From Solirubrobacteraceae bacterium (GTDB taxonomy: Bacteria; Actinomycetota; Thermoleophilia; Solirubrobacterales; Solirubrobacteraceae), in contig JADGIB010000017.1 in NCBI GenBank assembly GCA_019683665.1, positions 1-23,637 on the forward strand: 23,637 nucleotides of DNA, given 5' to 3'. The notes under the pieces are model-generated. The model was not told the origin of the DNA. It worked only from the letters and a program-made list of their open reading frames with translations, and made no database searches. Numbering within the stretch: the stretch's first letter is position 1; every line of letters begins with the position of its first letter. Positions 13,831 through 22,254 of the stretch are shown here, piece after piece. The position numbers and the translations under genes were made by a program.

Positions 13831-14328
13831 ATGGAGCCCGTCACGGTCCACACGACCATCGCCCGCCCCCGCGAGGAGGTCTTCGCCTACCTCGTCGACA
13901 TCGCCAACCACCCCGAGTTCAGCGACCACTACCTGGTCGACTGGCGCCTCACCCGCGAGAACACCGTCGGGAAGGGCGCCGGGGCGCGCTTCGCCATGAA
14001 GGGGGTCCCGGGCGTCCCGCGCTTCCGCTACGCCGACGTCACCATGATCGACGTCCAGGAGCCGTGGCGGATCGTCCACGCGGGCCGCGGCGGGAAGTTC
14101 AACCGCGTCCCCCTGCGGGCCGTGTACGAGCTGCAGCCGACCGCCGGCGGCACGCGCGTCGAGTTCACCCTCGAGACGCGCACCGAGAAGCTCGCCGACC
14201 GCCTCGTCGAGTCGCTCGGCTTCCGCCGCTGGTTCAAGCGCCGCGCGACGAAGGCGATGCGCCGCCTGCGCTCGATCCTCGAGTACGGGGAGGACCGCGG
14301 GCAGCGGGCCACCATCGCAGGACGCTGA
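13831..14328 (+). CDS. SRPBCC (START-like) family protein
   Basis: This 165-residue cytoplasmic protein begins with the typical SRPBCC opening (VTVHTTIARPREEVFAYLVDIANHPEFSDHY). Strands follow, including GKGAGARFAMKG, EPWRIVHAGRGGK and GTRVEFTLETRTE. A C-terminal helix closes the cavity and ends in a basic cluster (RRWFKRRATKAMRRLRS). The family (polyketide cyclase/dehydrase-like, START superfamily) binds hydrophobic ligands, and neither ligand nor reaction can be told from the sequence. The start is set by the family beginning and by the -10 box 11 bases before. The downstream lipoprotein gene has its own -10 box, so the two need not be one operon. Confidence 0.85.
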   Translation: MEPVTVHTTIARPREEVFAYLVDIANHPEFSDHYLVDWRLTRENTVGKGAGARFAMKGVPGVPRFRYADVTMIDVQEPWRIVHAGRGGKFNRVPLRAVYELQPTAGGTRVEFTLETRTEKLADRLVESLGFRRWFKRRATKAMRRLRSILEYGEDRGQRATIAGR

Positions 14329-14343
14329 ACCCCCTCCTTGGAC

Positions 14344-14349
14344 TAGCAT
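14344..14349 (+). promoter_or_regulatory. Start-proximal -10 box (lipoprotein gene)
   Basis: TAGCAT lies ten bases before the ATG at 14360, again with CCGGCCCCG in between and no ribosome-binding site. This predicts a leaderless or near-leaderless transcript. Confidence 0.5.
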
Positions 14350-14359
14350 CCGGCCCCGC

Positions 14360-14926
14360 ATGAAGCTTCGACGCGTCCTCGCCCTCACCGCCGTGTCCGC
14401 CTTCGCCCTGCCGCTCGCCGCGTGCGGCAACAAGCAGGAGGTCGTCACCCACGGTCACACCGAGGGCTCGTACCTGAACGTCGGCGGCCTGACCTACCAG
14501 GTCCAGATCTCGCGCCAGCTGAACCCGAACGACGTCACCGACCGGTCGTACCTCGTCCAGGTGCCGGAGTTCGAGCGCGAGCTCGGGCCGGACGAGAGCT
14601 GGTTCGCGGTCTTCGTCACCGCCTTCAACGAGAGCGACGAGGCCCACCCGTCGGCCACCGAGTTCGAGATCGTCGACACCCAGGACACCGTCTACCGGCC
14701 GATCCAGCTCGGCGAGGACAACGTGTTCGCCTACCGGCCCGCCGAGGTCGAGGCCGGCGAGCAGAACCCGCCGATGAACAGCGCGGCCGCCAACAACCCG
14801 ACCGTCAACGGCGGGCTGCTGCTGTTCAAGGTCAAGAACGACTCGTTCGACAACCGGCCGCTCGAGCTGCGCATCCACGCCGCCGAGGGCACGCCGGAAG
14901 AGGCCGCGGTCGACCTGGACGTCTAG
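14360..14926 (+). CDS. Lipoprotein with a beta-rich extracellular domain
   Basis: This is a 188-residue protein. The signal sequence MKLRRVLALTAVSAFALPLA leads to the lipobox L-A-A-C, with Cys22 as the lipidated residue. The mature part has an alternating strand pattern (LNVGGLTYQVQISRQLN, SWFAVFVTAFNESDEA, FEIVDTQDTVYRP, GGLLLFKVKN, LELRIHA), suggesting an immunoglobulin-like or DUF4352-type beta sandwich. That assignment is tentative. It would be anchored to the outer face of the membrane by the Lgt pathway, whose transferase gene is in this window. A structured repeat begins on the base after its stop, and a second long hairpin follows. Confidence 0.85.
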   Translation: MKLRRVLALTAVSAFALPLAACGNKQEVVTHGHTEGSYLNVGGLTYQVQISRQLNPNDVTDRSYLVQVPEFERELGPDESWFAVFVTAFNESDEAHPSATEFEIVDTQDTVYRPIQLGEDNVFAYRPAEVEAGEQNPPMNSAAANNPTVNGGLLLFKVKNDSFDNRPLELRIHAAEGTPEEAAVDLDV

Positions 14927-14975
14927 GGGGAGCGCCGGCCCTGGGGACCGGGTTCCCTCAGCGGGCGCTCGCCCC
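14927..14975 (+). repeat. Structured intergenic element, copy C
   Basis: This begins on the base after the lipoprotein stop. GGGGAGCGCC (14927-14936) pairs with GGCGCT-CG-CCCC (14964-14975), ten pairs with a two-base bulge. The interior CGGCCC-T-GGGGA-CCGGGT-TCCC-TCAGCGGG matches copies A and B. An alternative hairpin, GCGGG (14961-14965) with CCCGC (14973-14977), competes with the 3' arm. Confidence 0.6.
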
Positions 14976-15030
14976 GCGGGCTCGGGTCCGTGCGCCTGGT
15001 TCGCGGCGCCGTGACCCGTTTCGCCGTCCA

Positions 15031-15075
15031 CGTGTGGCACTTGGCATCGACCCCTCCGATGCCAGGTGCCACACG
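15031..15075. terminator. 19-bp hairpin between convergent genes
   Basis: The arm at 15031-15049 (CGTGTGGCACTTGGCATCG) is complementary to 15057-15075 at 18 of 19 positions, around a seven-base loop ACCCCTC. The one exception (T15041 opposite G15065) is a G-U pair in plus-strand RNA. It lies between the lipoprotein and penicillin-binding-protein genes, where a two-way terminator is expected. It is, however, longer and less GC-pure than the other stems and could be a mobile palindrome. Confidence 0.6.
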
Positions 15076-15118
15076 TCGTCTGGGGGGGCGGGCGGTCGGC
15101 CCGAGCCGGGCGGCCCCG

Positions 15119-16807
15119 CTACAGCGCCGCCTCGAGCACCTGGCGCGCCGCCGGCGCCGCGACCGCGCCGCCCGAGCCGGCGCGGACGAGCATGACGCCG
15201 ACCGCCACCTTCGGCCTGCCCTTCGCGGGCGCGTAGGCGACGAACCAGGCGTCGGTGTCGGGCTCGTCGTCGACGACCGGCGTCGTCTCGCCGCTGCCGG
15301 GGGCGGGGCGGGTGTCCTCGAGCTCGGCGGTGCCGGTCTTGCCCGCCACCGCCACGCCCGGGATCGCGGCGGCCGTGCCCGTCCCCGACGTGACGACCGC
15401 CTGCATCATCCGCCCGACCTGGCGCGCGGTCCGCGCGTCGGTCACCGGCGCGTGGCCGAGCCGCTGGCCGTGGACGAGCGTCGGGCGGGGGCGGCGGCCG
15501 TCCATCGCGATCGTCGCCGCGACGAGCGCCATCGTCAGCGCCGTCGCCTGGACGCGGCCCTGGCCGATCGCGGTCGAGCCGAGCGCGAGGTCGTCGCCGA
15601 TCTCGCCCGCCGGCGGCAGCGTCGACGTCGCGGCGCCCGGGATCCCCGGGTTCTGGTCGAAGCCGAACCGCCGCGCCGTCGCCACGAGCCGCTCCGCGCC
15701 GACCTTCACGCCCATCGGCGCGAAGACCGAGTTGCACGAGTGCGCGAACGACTGCTCGAGCGTGCCGCCGCACGCCTCGCCGTTGTTGTTCTCGAGCGTG
15801 ACGCCCTCGAGCGTCGTGTGGGTCTCGACCGGGTACGTGTCCGACGGCTTCGCCACGCCCGCCTCGAGGCCGGCGACGAGCGTGATGATCTTGAACGTCG
15901 ACCCCGGCGGCTGCAGGCCCGACAGCGGGATCCCGGCGGCGGCGAGGACCTCGCCCGTCTGGGGCTGCAGCGCGACGATCCCGCCGAGGCGGTCCCCGAG
16001 CGCGGCGACCGCCGCCTCCTGGACCTCCGGGTCGATCGTCGTGCGCACCGCCGGCGCCGGCTGGGGCGGCTTCGTCCCCAGCAGCCGCTCCCCGGCGAGC
16101 AGGACGCCACCGGCCCGCCCGCGCAGGCGGTCCTCCAGCATCCGCTCCAGCCCGGTGAGGCCGACCTGCGCGTCGCGCGGCACCCCGAGCGCGCGCAGCT
16201 CCGCCTCCCGCTCGGCCGGGACCGGCCCGAGCTCCCCGACGATCGACGCCGCGATCGCCGGGACCGGCTCCCCGTCGGGGGCGCGCGCCAGCGGCGTGCC
16301 GTCGCGGGCCAGCAGCGCCGCCCGCGGCGGCAGCGCCGTCCGCCGGTGCAGCTTCTCGCCCTCGCGCAGGCCCGGGAAGACGAGCGCCGGGCTCCAGGCC
16401 ACGCGCGCCTCGCCGTCGATCTCGGTCACCGGCACGTGCAGCTCCTGGCGGACCGTCCCGAACGCGACGGTCTCGACGACGGCCGGGATCGCGACGACGC
16501 TGTCGCCGGCGTCGCGGCTGTCGCCGAACCGCACGCGCCGCGCCGTCGCGATCGCGGCCGCATCGCGGTAGGCGCTGGTGAAGTCGCGCAGCGAGCGCCC
16601 GTGCGCCTTCGCGTCGGTGAGCGCGTACATGCGCGCGTAGTCGCCGGCCGCCCACGCGGCCGCGAACCGCTCTGCAACGTGCTCCGACTCGGGGACGTGT
16701 CTCCCGCCGAGGACCGCACCCGCTCCGAAGGCGAGCACGGCGGCCCCCGCCAGCGGCGCGATGCGACGCCATCGCGACCGTCCCCGCCGCTGTCTCCGAC
16801 CCTTCAC
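15119..16807 (-). CDS. Class B penicillin-binding protein (transpeptidase)
   Basis: This 562-residue protein has one N-terminal membrane anchor (about 16-35). An NTF2-like/MecA-N-type domain follows (about 40-148), then a PBP dimerisation region (about 155-250), then the transpeptidase domain. The active-site motifs are all present: SxxK as Ser303-Thr-Phe-Lys306, SxN as Ser357-Cys-Asn359, and Lys490-Thr-Gly-Thr. It cross-links peptidoglycan outside the membrane. The MecA-N-like domain resembles PBPs such as PbpA/PBP3-types and MecA, but this does not by itself imply beta-lactam resistance. The start is a GTG preceded nine bases upstream by TACCGT on the minus strand. It is divergent from the MarP-like protease, with 41 bases between starts. 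Confidence 0.92.
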   Translation of the reverse strand: MKGRRQRRGRSRWRRIAPLAGAAVLAFGAGAVLGGRHVPESEHVAERFAAAWAAGDYARMYALTDAKAHGRSLRDFTSAYRDAAAIATARRVRFGDSRDAGDSVVAIPAVVETVAFGTVRQELHVPVTEIDGEARVAWSPALVFPGLREGEKLHRRTALPPRAALLARDGTPLARAPDGEPVPAIAASIVGELGPVPAEREAELRALGVPRDAQVGLTGLERMLEDRLRGRAGGVLLAGERLLGTKPPQPAPAVRTTIDPEVQEAAVAALGDRLGGIVALQPQTGEVLAAAGIPLSGLQPPGSTFKIITLVAGLEAGVAKPSDTYPVETHTTLEGVTLENNNGEACGGTLEQSFAHSCNSVFAPMGVKVGAERLVATARRFGFDQNPGIPGAATSTLPPAGEIGDDLALGSTAIGQGRVQATALTMALVAATIAMDGRRPRPTLVHGQRLGHAPVTDARTARQVGRMMQAVVTSGTGTAAAIPGVAVAGKTGTAELEDTRPAPGSGETTPVVDDEPDTDAWFVAYAPAKGRPKVAVGVMLVRAGSGGAVAAPAARQVLEAAL

Positions 16808-16816
16808 AGGCCCGGA

Positions 16817-16822
16817 ACGGTA
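16817..16822 (-). promoter_or_regulatory. Start-proximal -10 box of the PBP gene
   Basis: On the minus strand TACCGT lies nine bases before the GTG at 16807, with no ribosome site between. The geometry is the same as at lgt and the topoisomerase. Confidence 0.45.
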
Positions 16823-16848
16823 GATGATGCGCTTGGATAGCCCGCTGC

Positions 16849-18000
16849 GTGACCCGCCTGGACTGGATCATCGTCGTCCTCGTGCTCGCCGGCGCCGCGA
16901 TCGGCTACGTGCGCGGCTTCGTCGTGGGCGCCCTCTCGCTCCTCGGCTTCGGGGCCGGGGCCGTCGCCGGCGCCCGCCTCGCCCCGCTGCTGCTCAGCGA
17001 GGGCTCGGCCTCCCCGTACGCGCCGCTGTTCGCGCTCGTCGGGGCGATCGGGGTCGGGTCGATCCTCGCCGCCGGCTTCTCCGGCGTCGCCTACCGGCTG
17101 CGCAGCGGCGCGCGCCGCATCCCCGGCTTCACGACCGTCGACGGCGCCCTCGGCGCGCTGCTGAGCGCGGCCGTCGCGCTCGGCCTCGTGTGGCTCGCCG
17201 GCGCGGTGGCGCTGCAGTCGCTCGGCCAGCGCGAGCTGCGCCTCCACGCCCAGCGCTCCTCGGTGCTGCGGACGCTGAACGAGCTGCTGCCCCCGTCGGG
17301 CCCGATCCTCAACGCGCTCGCGCGCTTCGACCCGCTGCCGACGATCGCCGGGCCCGGCCCCGACGTCCCGGCGCCGCGCGCCGCGATCGCGCGCGCCGCC
17401 GGCGTGCAGGCGGCGGCCGCCTCGGTCGTGAAGGTGCTCGGCACCGCGTGCGGGCTCGGCGTCGAGGGCTCCGGCTGGATGGCCGGCGACGGCCTCGTCG
17501 TCACGAACGCGCACGTCGTCGCCGGCCAGGAGGACACGACCGTCCAGGTCGGCGGGCGCGGGCCGCGGCTGCGCGCGACCGCGGTCGCCTTCGACCCGCG
17601 CAACGACATCGCCGTCCTGCGCGTCGACGGGCTCGAGGGGCCGGGCCTGCCGATGCGCGTCGAGGTCCCCGCCGGCACCGAGGCGGCGCTGCTCGGCTTC
17701 CCCGAGAACGGCCCCTACGACGTCCGTCCGGCCCGCGTCGGCGCCGAGCGCGTCGCCCGCACCGACGACGCCTACGGCCGCGGCCCCGTCACCCGGCGCG
17801 TCCTGCCGCTGCGCGGGCGGGTCCGCCACGGCAACTCCGGCGGCCCGCTCGTCGACGCCGACGGCCGCGTCGTCGGCACCGTGTTCGCCGCCACCGTCGG
17901 CTCCGGGCCGCGCGGCGGGTACGCCGTCCCGAACGCGGTCGTGGAGCGGGCGCTCGGCGAGGCGGTCGGCCCCGTCTCGACCGGCGCCTGCGCCGGGTGA
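16849..18000 (+). CDS. MarP-like membrane serine protease (CvpA + trypsin-like)
   Basis: This 383-residue protein begins with a CvpA-like part of four membrane helices (about 5-24, 26-48, 60-80, 100-122). A linker and a chymotrypsin-fold protease domain (about 185-375) follow. The catalytic triad is His222 in TNAHVVAG, Asp253 in DPRNDIAVLRV and Ser330 in RHGNSGGPLV. Cys201 near the start of the protease domain and a Cys near the C-terminus (SXXCAG) could form a disulfide. The layout is that of mycobacterial MarP (Rv3671c), a periplasmic protease for acid and oxidative stress that acts on peptidoglycan hydrolases. The GTG start gives the usual MTRLDWIIV opening. It is divergent from the PBP gene, so wall synthesis and wall stress sit side by side. 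Confidence 0.92.
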   Translation: MTRLDWIIVVLVLAGAAIGYVRGFVVGALSLLGFGAGAVAGARLAPLLLSEGSASPYAPLFALVGAIGVGSILAAGFSGVAYRLRSGARRIPGFTTVDGALGALLSAAVALGLVWLAGAVALQSLGQRELRLHAQRSSVLRTLNELLPPSGPILNALARFDPLPTIAGPGPDVPAPRAAIARAAGVQAAAASVVKVLGTACGLGVEGSGWMAGDGLVVTNAHVVAGQEDTTVQVGGRGPRLRATAVAFDPRNDIAVLRVDGLEGPGLPMRVEVPAGTEAALLGFPENGPYDVRPARVGAERVARTDDAYGRGPVTRRVLPLRGRVRHGNSGGPLVDADGRVVGTVFAATVGSGPRGGYAVPNAVVERALGEAVGPVSTGACAG

Positions 18001-18034
18001 CCCGGGGGCGGGCGCCCCGTCCGTCCCGCCTCGC

Positions 18035-18040
18035 TACGCT
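18035..18040 (+). promoter_or_regulatory. Start-proximal -10 box of the topoisomerase gene
   Basis: TACGCT lies nine bases before the ATG at 18050, with no ribosome-binding site. It is the same hexamer as upstream of pspA. Confidence 0.45.
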
Positions 18041-18049
18041 GCGCCGCTC

Positions 18050-20269
<2,220 letters not shown>

Positions 20270-20387
20270 CCGGACGGCGCGAGCGGGCGCGGGCCCGGCT
20301 GCTGGGGGAGCGGGCGGCGCGTGCCCCGGCCGACGTCGTGCGGCGGTTCGAGGCGTCCTGACGGCGACATCGCCGCGGCTGATCGGG

Positions 20388-20393
20388 CACGAT
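20388..20393 (+). promoter_or_regulatory. Possible -10 box for the carboxypeptidase gene
   Basis: CACGAT lies seven bases before the GTG at 20401. The match is weak (three of six to the consensus), but the spacing agrees with the other start-proximal boxes. It overlaps the alternative ATG at 20392. Confidence 0.25.
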
Positions 20394-20400
20394 GCCGCCC

Positions 20401-21732
20401 GTGCCGCGCCGAATCGCCCTCGCCCTCGCCGCCGTTCTCGCGCTCGCCGCCGCCGCGCTCCCGGCCGCGGGCGCCCGCGCCGCCGCACCGCAGCTGCCGC
20501 CGCGCGACCCCGCGATCGCCGGGGAGACGCTGCGGGTCGCGCCCGGCGTGCGCTTCTACCACCTGCTCGCCCGCGCCGCCGACCCGGCCGCGCCGCTCGT
20601 CCTCTACCTCGCCGGCGGCCCGGGCGCGTCGTCGCTGTCGCCGGCGTTCGTCGGCAACGGGCCCTGGCTGCTGGAGGACCCGTTCGCGCCCGGGACGCCG
20701 CGGGTGCGCCCGAACCCGTGGTCGTTCCACCGCCTCGCGCACGTCGTCTACCTCGACCAGCCGCGCCACACCGGCTTCTCGCACGGCCGCGCCCCGTACG
20801 TGACGACGCTGCGGGCCGCGGGCCGCGACCTCGTCGCCTGGCTGCGCGCCTTCGACCGCCGCCACCCGGAGCTCGCCGACCGGCCGCTCGTCGTGGCCGG
20901 CGAGTCGTTCGCCGGCGCGTACCTGTCGGAGCTGACCCGCCGCCTGCTCGCCGGACAGGGCGGCGCGCACCGCTTCGCCGGCGTGTTCCTCGAGGCCCCG
21001 TCGCTCGGCCCCGCCGGCGCCGCGCCCGCGTGGACCGAGCGGGCCGCGCTGTGCCGGATGGGGCTCGTGCCCGCGGGCGCCTGCGCGCCGGGCGCGCCCG
21101 GCTCCCGCGCCGCGCTGCAGGCCGAGTCGGCGCTGACCCCGATGCGCACCGGCGTGCTGCGCTTCGGCCGCGGCCCGCGGGTGCCGCGCGCGCTGCGCGG
21201 CGTCCGCGTCCCGATGCCGCTCGACGGGCTCGAGTTCCCGGCCGGCGGCCTCGTCCGCCGCCATCTCGGCTTCTCGCCGAACCCGTACGACGTGCGGCTG
21301 CCGTGCCGGCCCAGCGGCGGCTTCCCGCCCTGGTGCTACGACCAGCGCAAGCTCACCGCGCTGCTCGACGCGCCGCGGACGCGGGCGTGGCTGGGCGGCG
21401 GCATCCCGGCGCGGCGCCCGTGGCGCTTCGCCGACTTCGCCGTCTCCGTCGCGCTGAGCTTCCGCGACCGGCCGCCGTCGAACGCCCCGTACGCGGCGGC
21501 GCTGCGGGCCGGGGTGCCGGTCACGATCGTCTTCGGCGGCCGCGACTGGATCGTCAACCCGGTCAGCGGCCGCTGGCTGGCCGACCGGATCGCCGCCGCG
21601 GCGGGCGCGGCGGCGGACCGGCTGACCGTCGTCGAGCTGGCCGAGGCCGGGCATCTCGTCGGCCACGACCAGCCGGAGGCGACGCTCCGGCTGCTGGAGC
21701 GGCTGCTCGCCGTCAGCGGCGCTTCGCCGTGA
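20401..21732 (+). CDS. Secreted serine carboxypeptidase-like protein (peptidase S10)
   Basis: This 443-residue protein has a signal peptide (about 1-28) followed by the S10 motifs in order. YLAGGPGASSL is the oxyanion region, NPWSFHRLAHVVYLDQPRHTGFSHG follows, and GESFAGAYL carries the nucleophile Ser169. Asp382 sits in FGGRDWIVNP and His418 in EAGHLVGHDQP. S10 carboxypeptidases remove C-terminal residues at acid pH. They are best known from eukaryotes but also occur in bacteria. An alternative ATG at 20392 adds three residues. The 131 bases after the topoisomerase hold no clear gene. Its last 20 bases overlap the convergent gene. Confidence 0.88.
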   Translation: MPRRIALALAAVLALAAAALPAAGARAAAPQLPPRDPAIAGETLRVAPGVRFYHLLARAADPAAPLVLYLAGGPGASSLSPAFVGNGPWLLEDPFAPGTPRVRPNPWSFHRLAHVVYLDQPRHTGFSHGRAPYVTTLRAAGRDLVAWLRAFDRRHPELADRPLVVAGESFAGAYLSELTRRLLAGQGGAHRFAGVFLEAPSLGPAGAAPAWTERAALCRMGLVPAGACAPGAPGSRAALQAESALTPMRTGVLRFGRGPRVPRALRGVRVPMPLDGLEFPAGGLVRRHLGFSPNPYDVRLPCRPSGGFPPWCYDQRKLTALLDAPRTRAWLGGGIPARRPWRFADFAVSVALSFRDRPPSNAPYAAALRAGVPVTIVFGGRDWIVNPVSGRWLADRIAAAAGAAADRLTVVELAEAGHLVGHDQPEATLRLLERLLAVSGASP

Positions 21733-22162
21733 ACCTCGCCGACCCGTCGCAGACGGTGATCGTCGTCGTCATCGTGAACACGTCGAAGTCGCTCGTCGAG
21801 TAGTTCACCGACAGCGTGCCGGTGATCGTCCGCCCGCGGCGGACGCCCTCGAAGTGCTGGTTCATCGTCACGTCGCGGTTGACGACCGCGCTGCGGCGCA
21901 GCTCGCTGACGGTCTGGTCGCCGGCGCCGAGCGTGAACGCGCCCGACGGGGTGAAGCGCTCGATGCCGGCGCGGGTGCCGCCCGTCCCCGACGTCGCGAC
22001 GCACACGACCGGGATCGCGGCGTCGACCTTGGTCACCCGCTTGCCCTTGACGGCGAGGGTCACGGCGGAGCCCGCGGCCGTGCCCTTGTAGGTGGCGGCG
22101 GTCGCCGGGGCGGCGAGCAGGAGACAGGACGCGAGCGTGAGGAGGGACAGGCGGTGAGGCAT
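21713..22162 (-). CDS. Small secreted protein of unknown function
   Basis: This 149-residue protein has a clear signal peptide (MPHRLSLLTLASCLLLAAPATAA). The mature part is rich in Thr, Val and Gly with alternating strands (AVTLAVKGKRVTKVDAAIPVVC, GAFTLGAG, RTITGTLSVNYST, TMTTTITVC), suggesting a single beta-sandwich or barrel domain. The two cysteines in the mature part (IPVVC and ITVCDG) could form a disulfide. I do not recognise a family. The start is ATG 22162, chosen for the signal peptide and because TACCCT lies six bases before it. A longer frame to 22198 would place polar residues first. Its end overlaps the carboxypeptidase end by 20 bases, so the two transcripts are antisense there. 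Confidence 0.8.
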   Translation of the reverse strand: MPHRLSLLTLASCLLLAAPATAATYKGTAAGSAVTLAVKGKRVTKVDAAIPVVCVATSGTGGTRAGIERFTPSGAFTLGAGDQTVSELRRSAVVNRDVTMNQHFEGVRRGRTITGTLSVNYSTSDFDVFTMTTTITVCDGSARFTAKRR

Positions 22163-22168
22163 CGCGCC

Positions 22169-22174
22169 AGGGTA
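22169..22174 (-). promoter_or_regulatory. Start-proximal -10 box of the small secreted protein
   Basis: On the minus strand TACCCT is followed by six bases and the ATG at 22162. It is the same hexamer as before lgt. No ribosome-binding site fits between, so a leaderless transcript is predicted. Confidence 0.45.
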
Positions 22175-22239
22175 CGGGGCGCACCGGCGGCTGCGCATCG
22201 GGGAGTCCCCTCGCGCGCGGCGCCGTCCCCTGGGTGCGC

Positions 22240-22245
22240 GACGAT
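22240..22245 (+). promoter_or_regulatory. Possible -10 box for the AddB-like gene
   Basis: GACGAT lies nine bases before the GTG at 22255. The match is weak, and it is listed for its spacing, which agrees with the other start-proximal boxes. Confidence 0.25.
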
Positions 22246-22254
22246 GGGGCGTCC

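Noticed and set aside
20270..20361. Arg/Ala-rich peptide-like frame after the topoisomerase stop ending at TGA 20361
   Set aside because: No start codon in frame after the topoisomerase stop and no recognisable motif. Probably a chance frame in GC-rich DNA.
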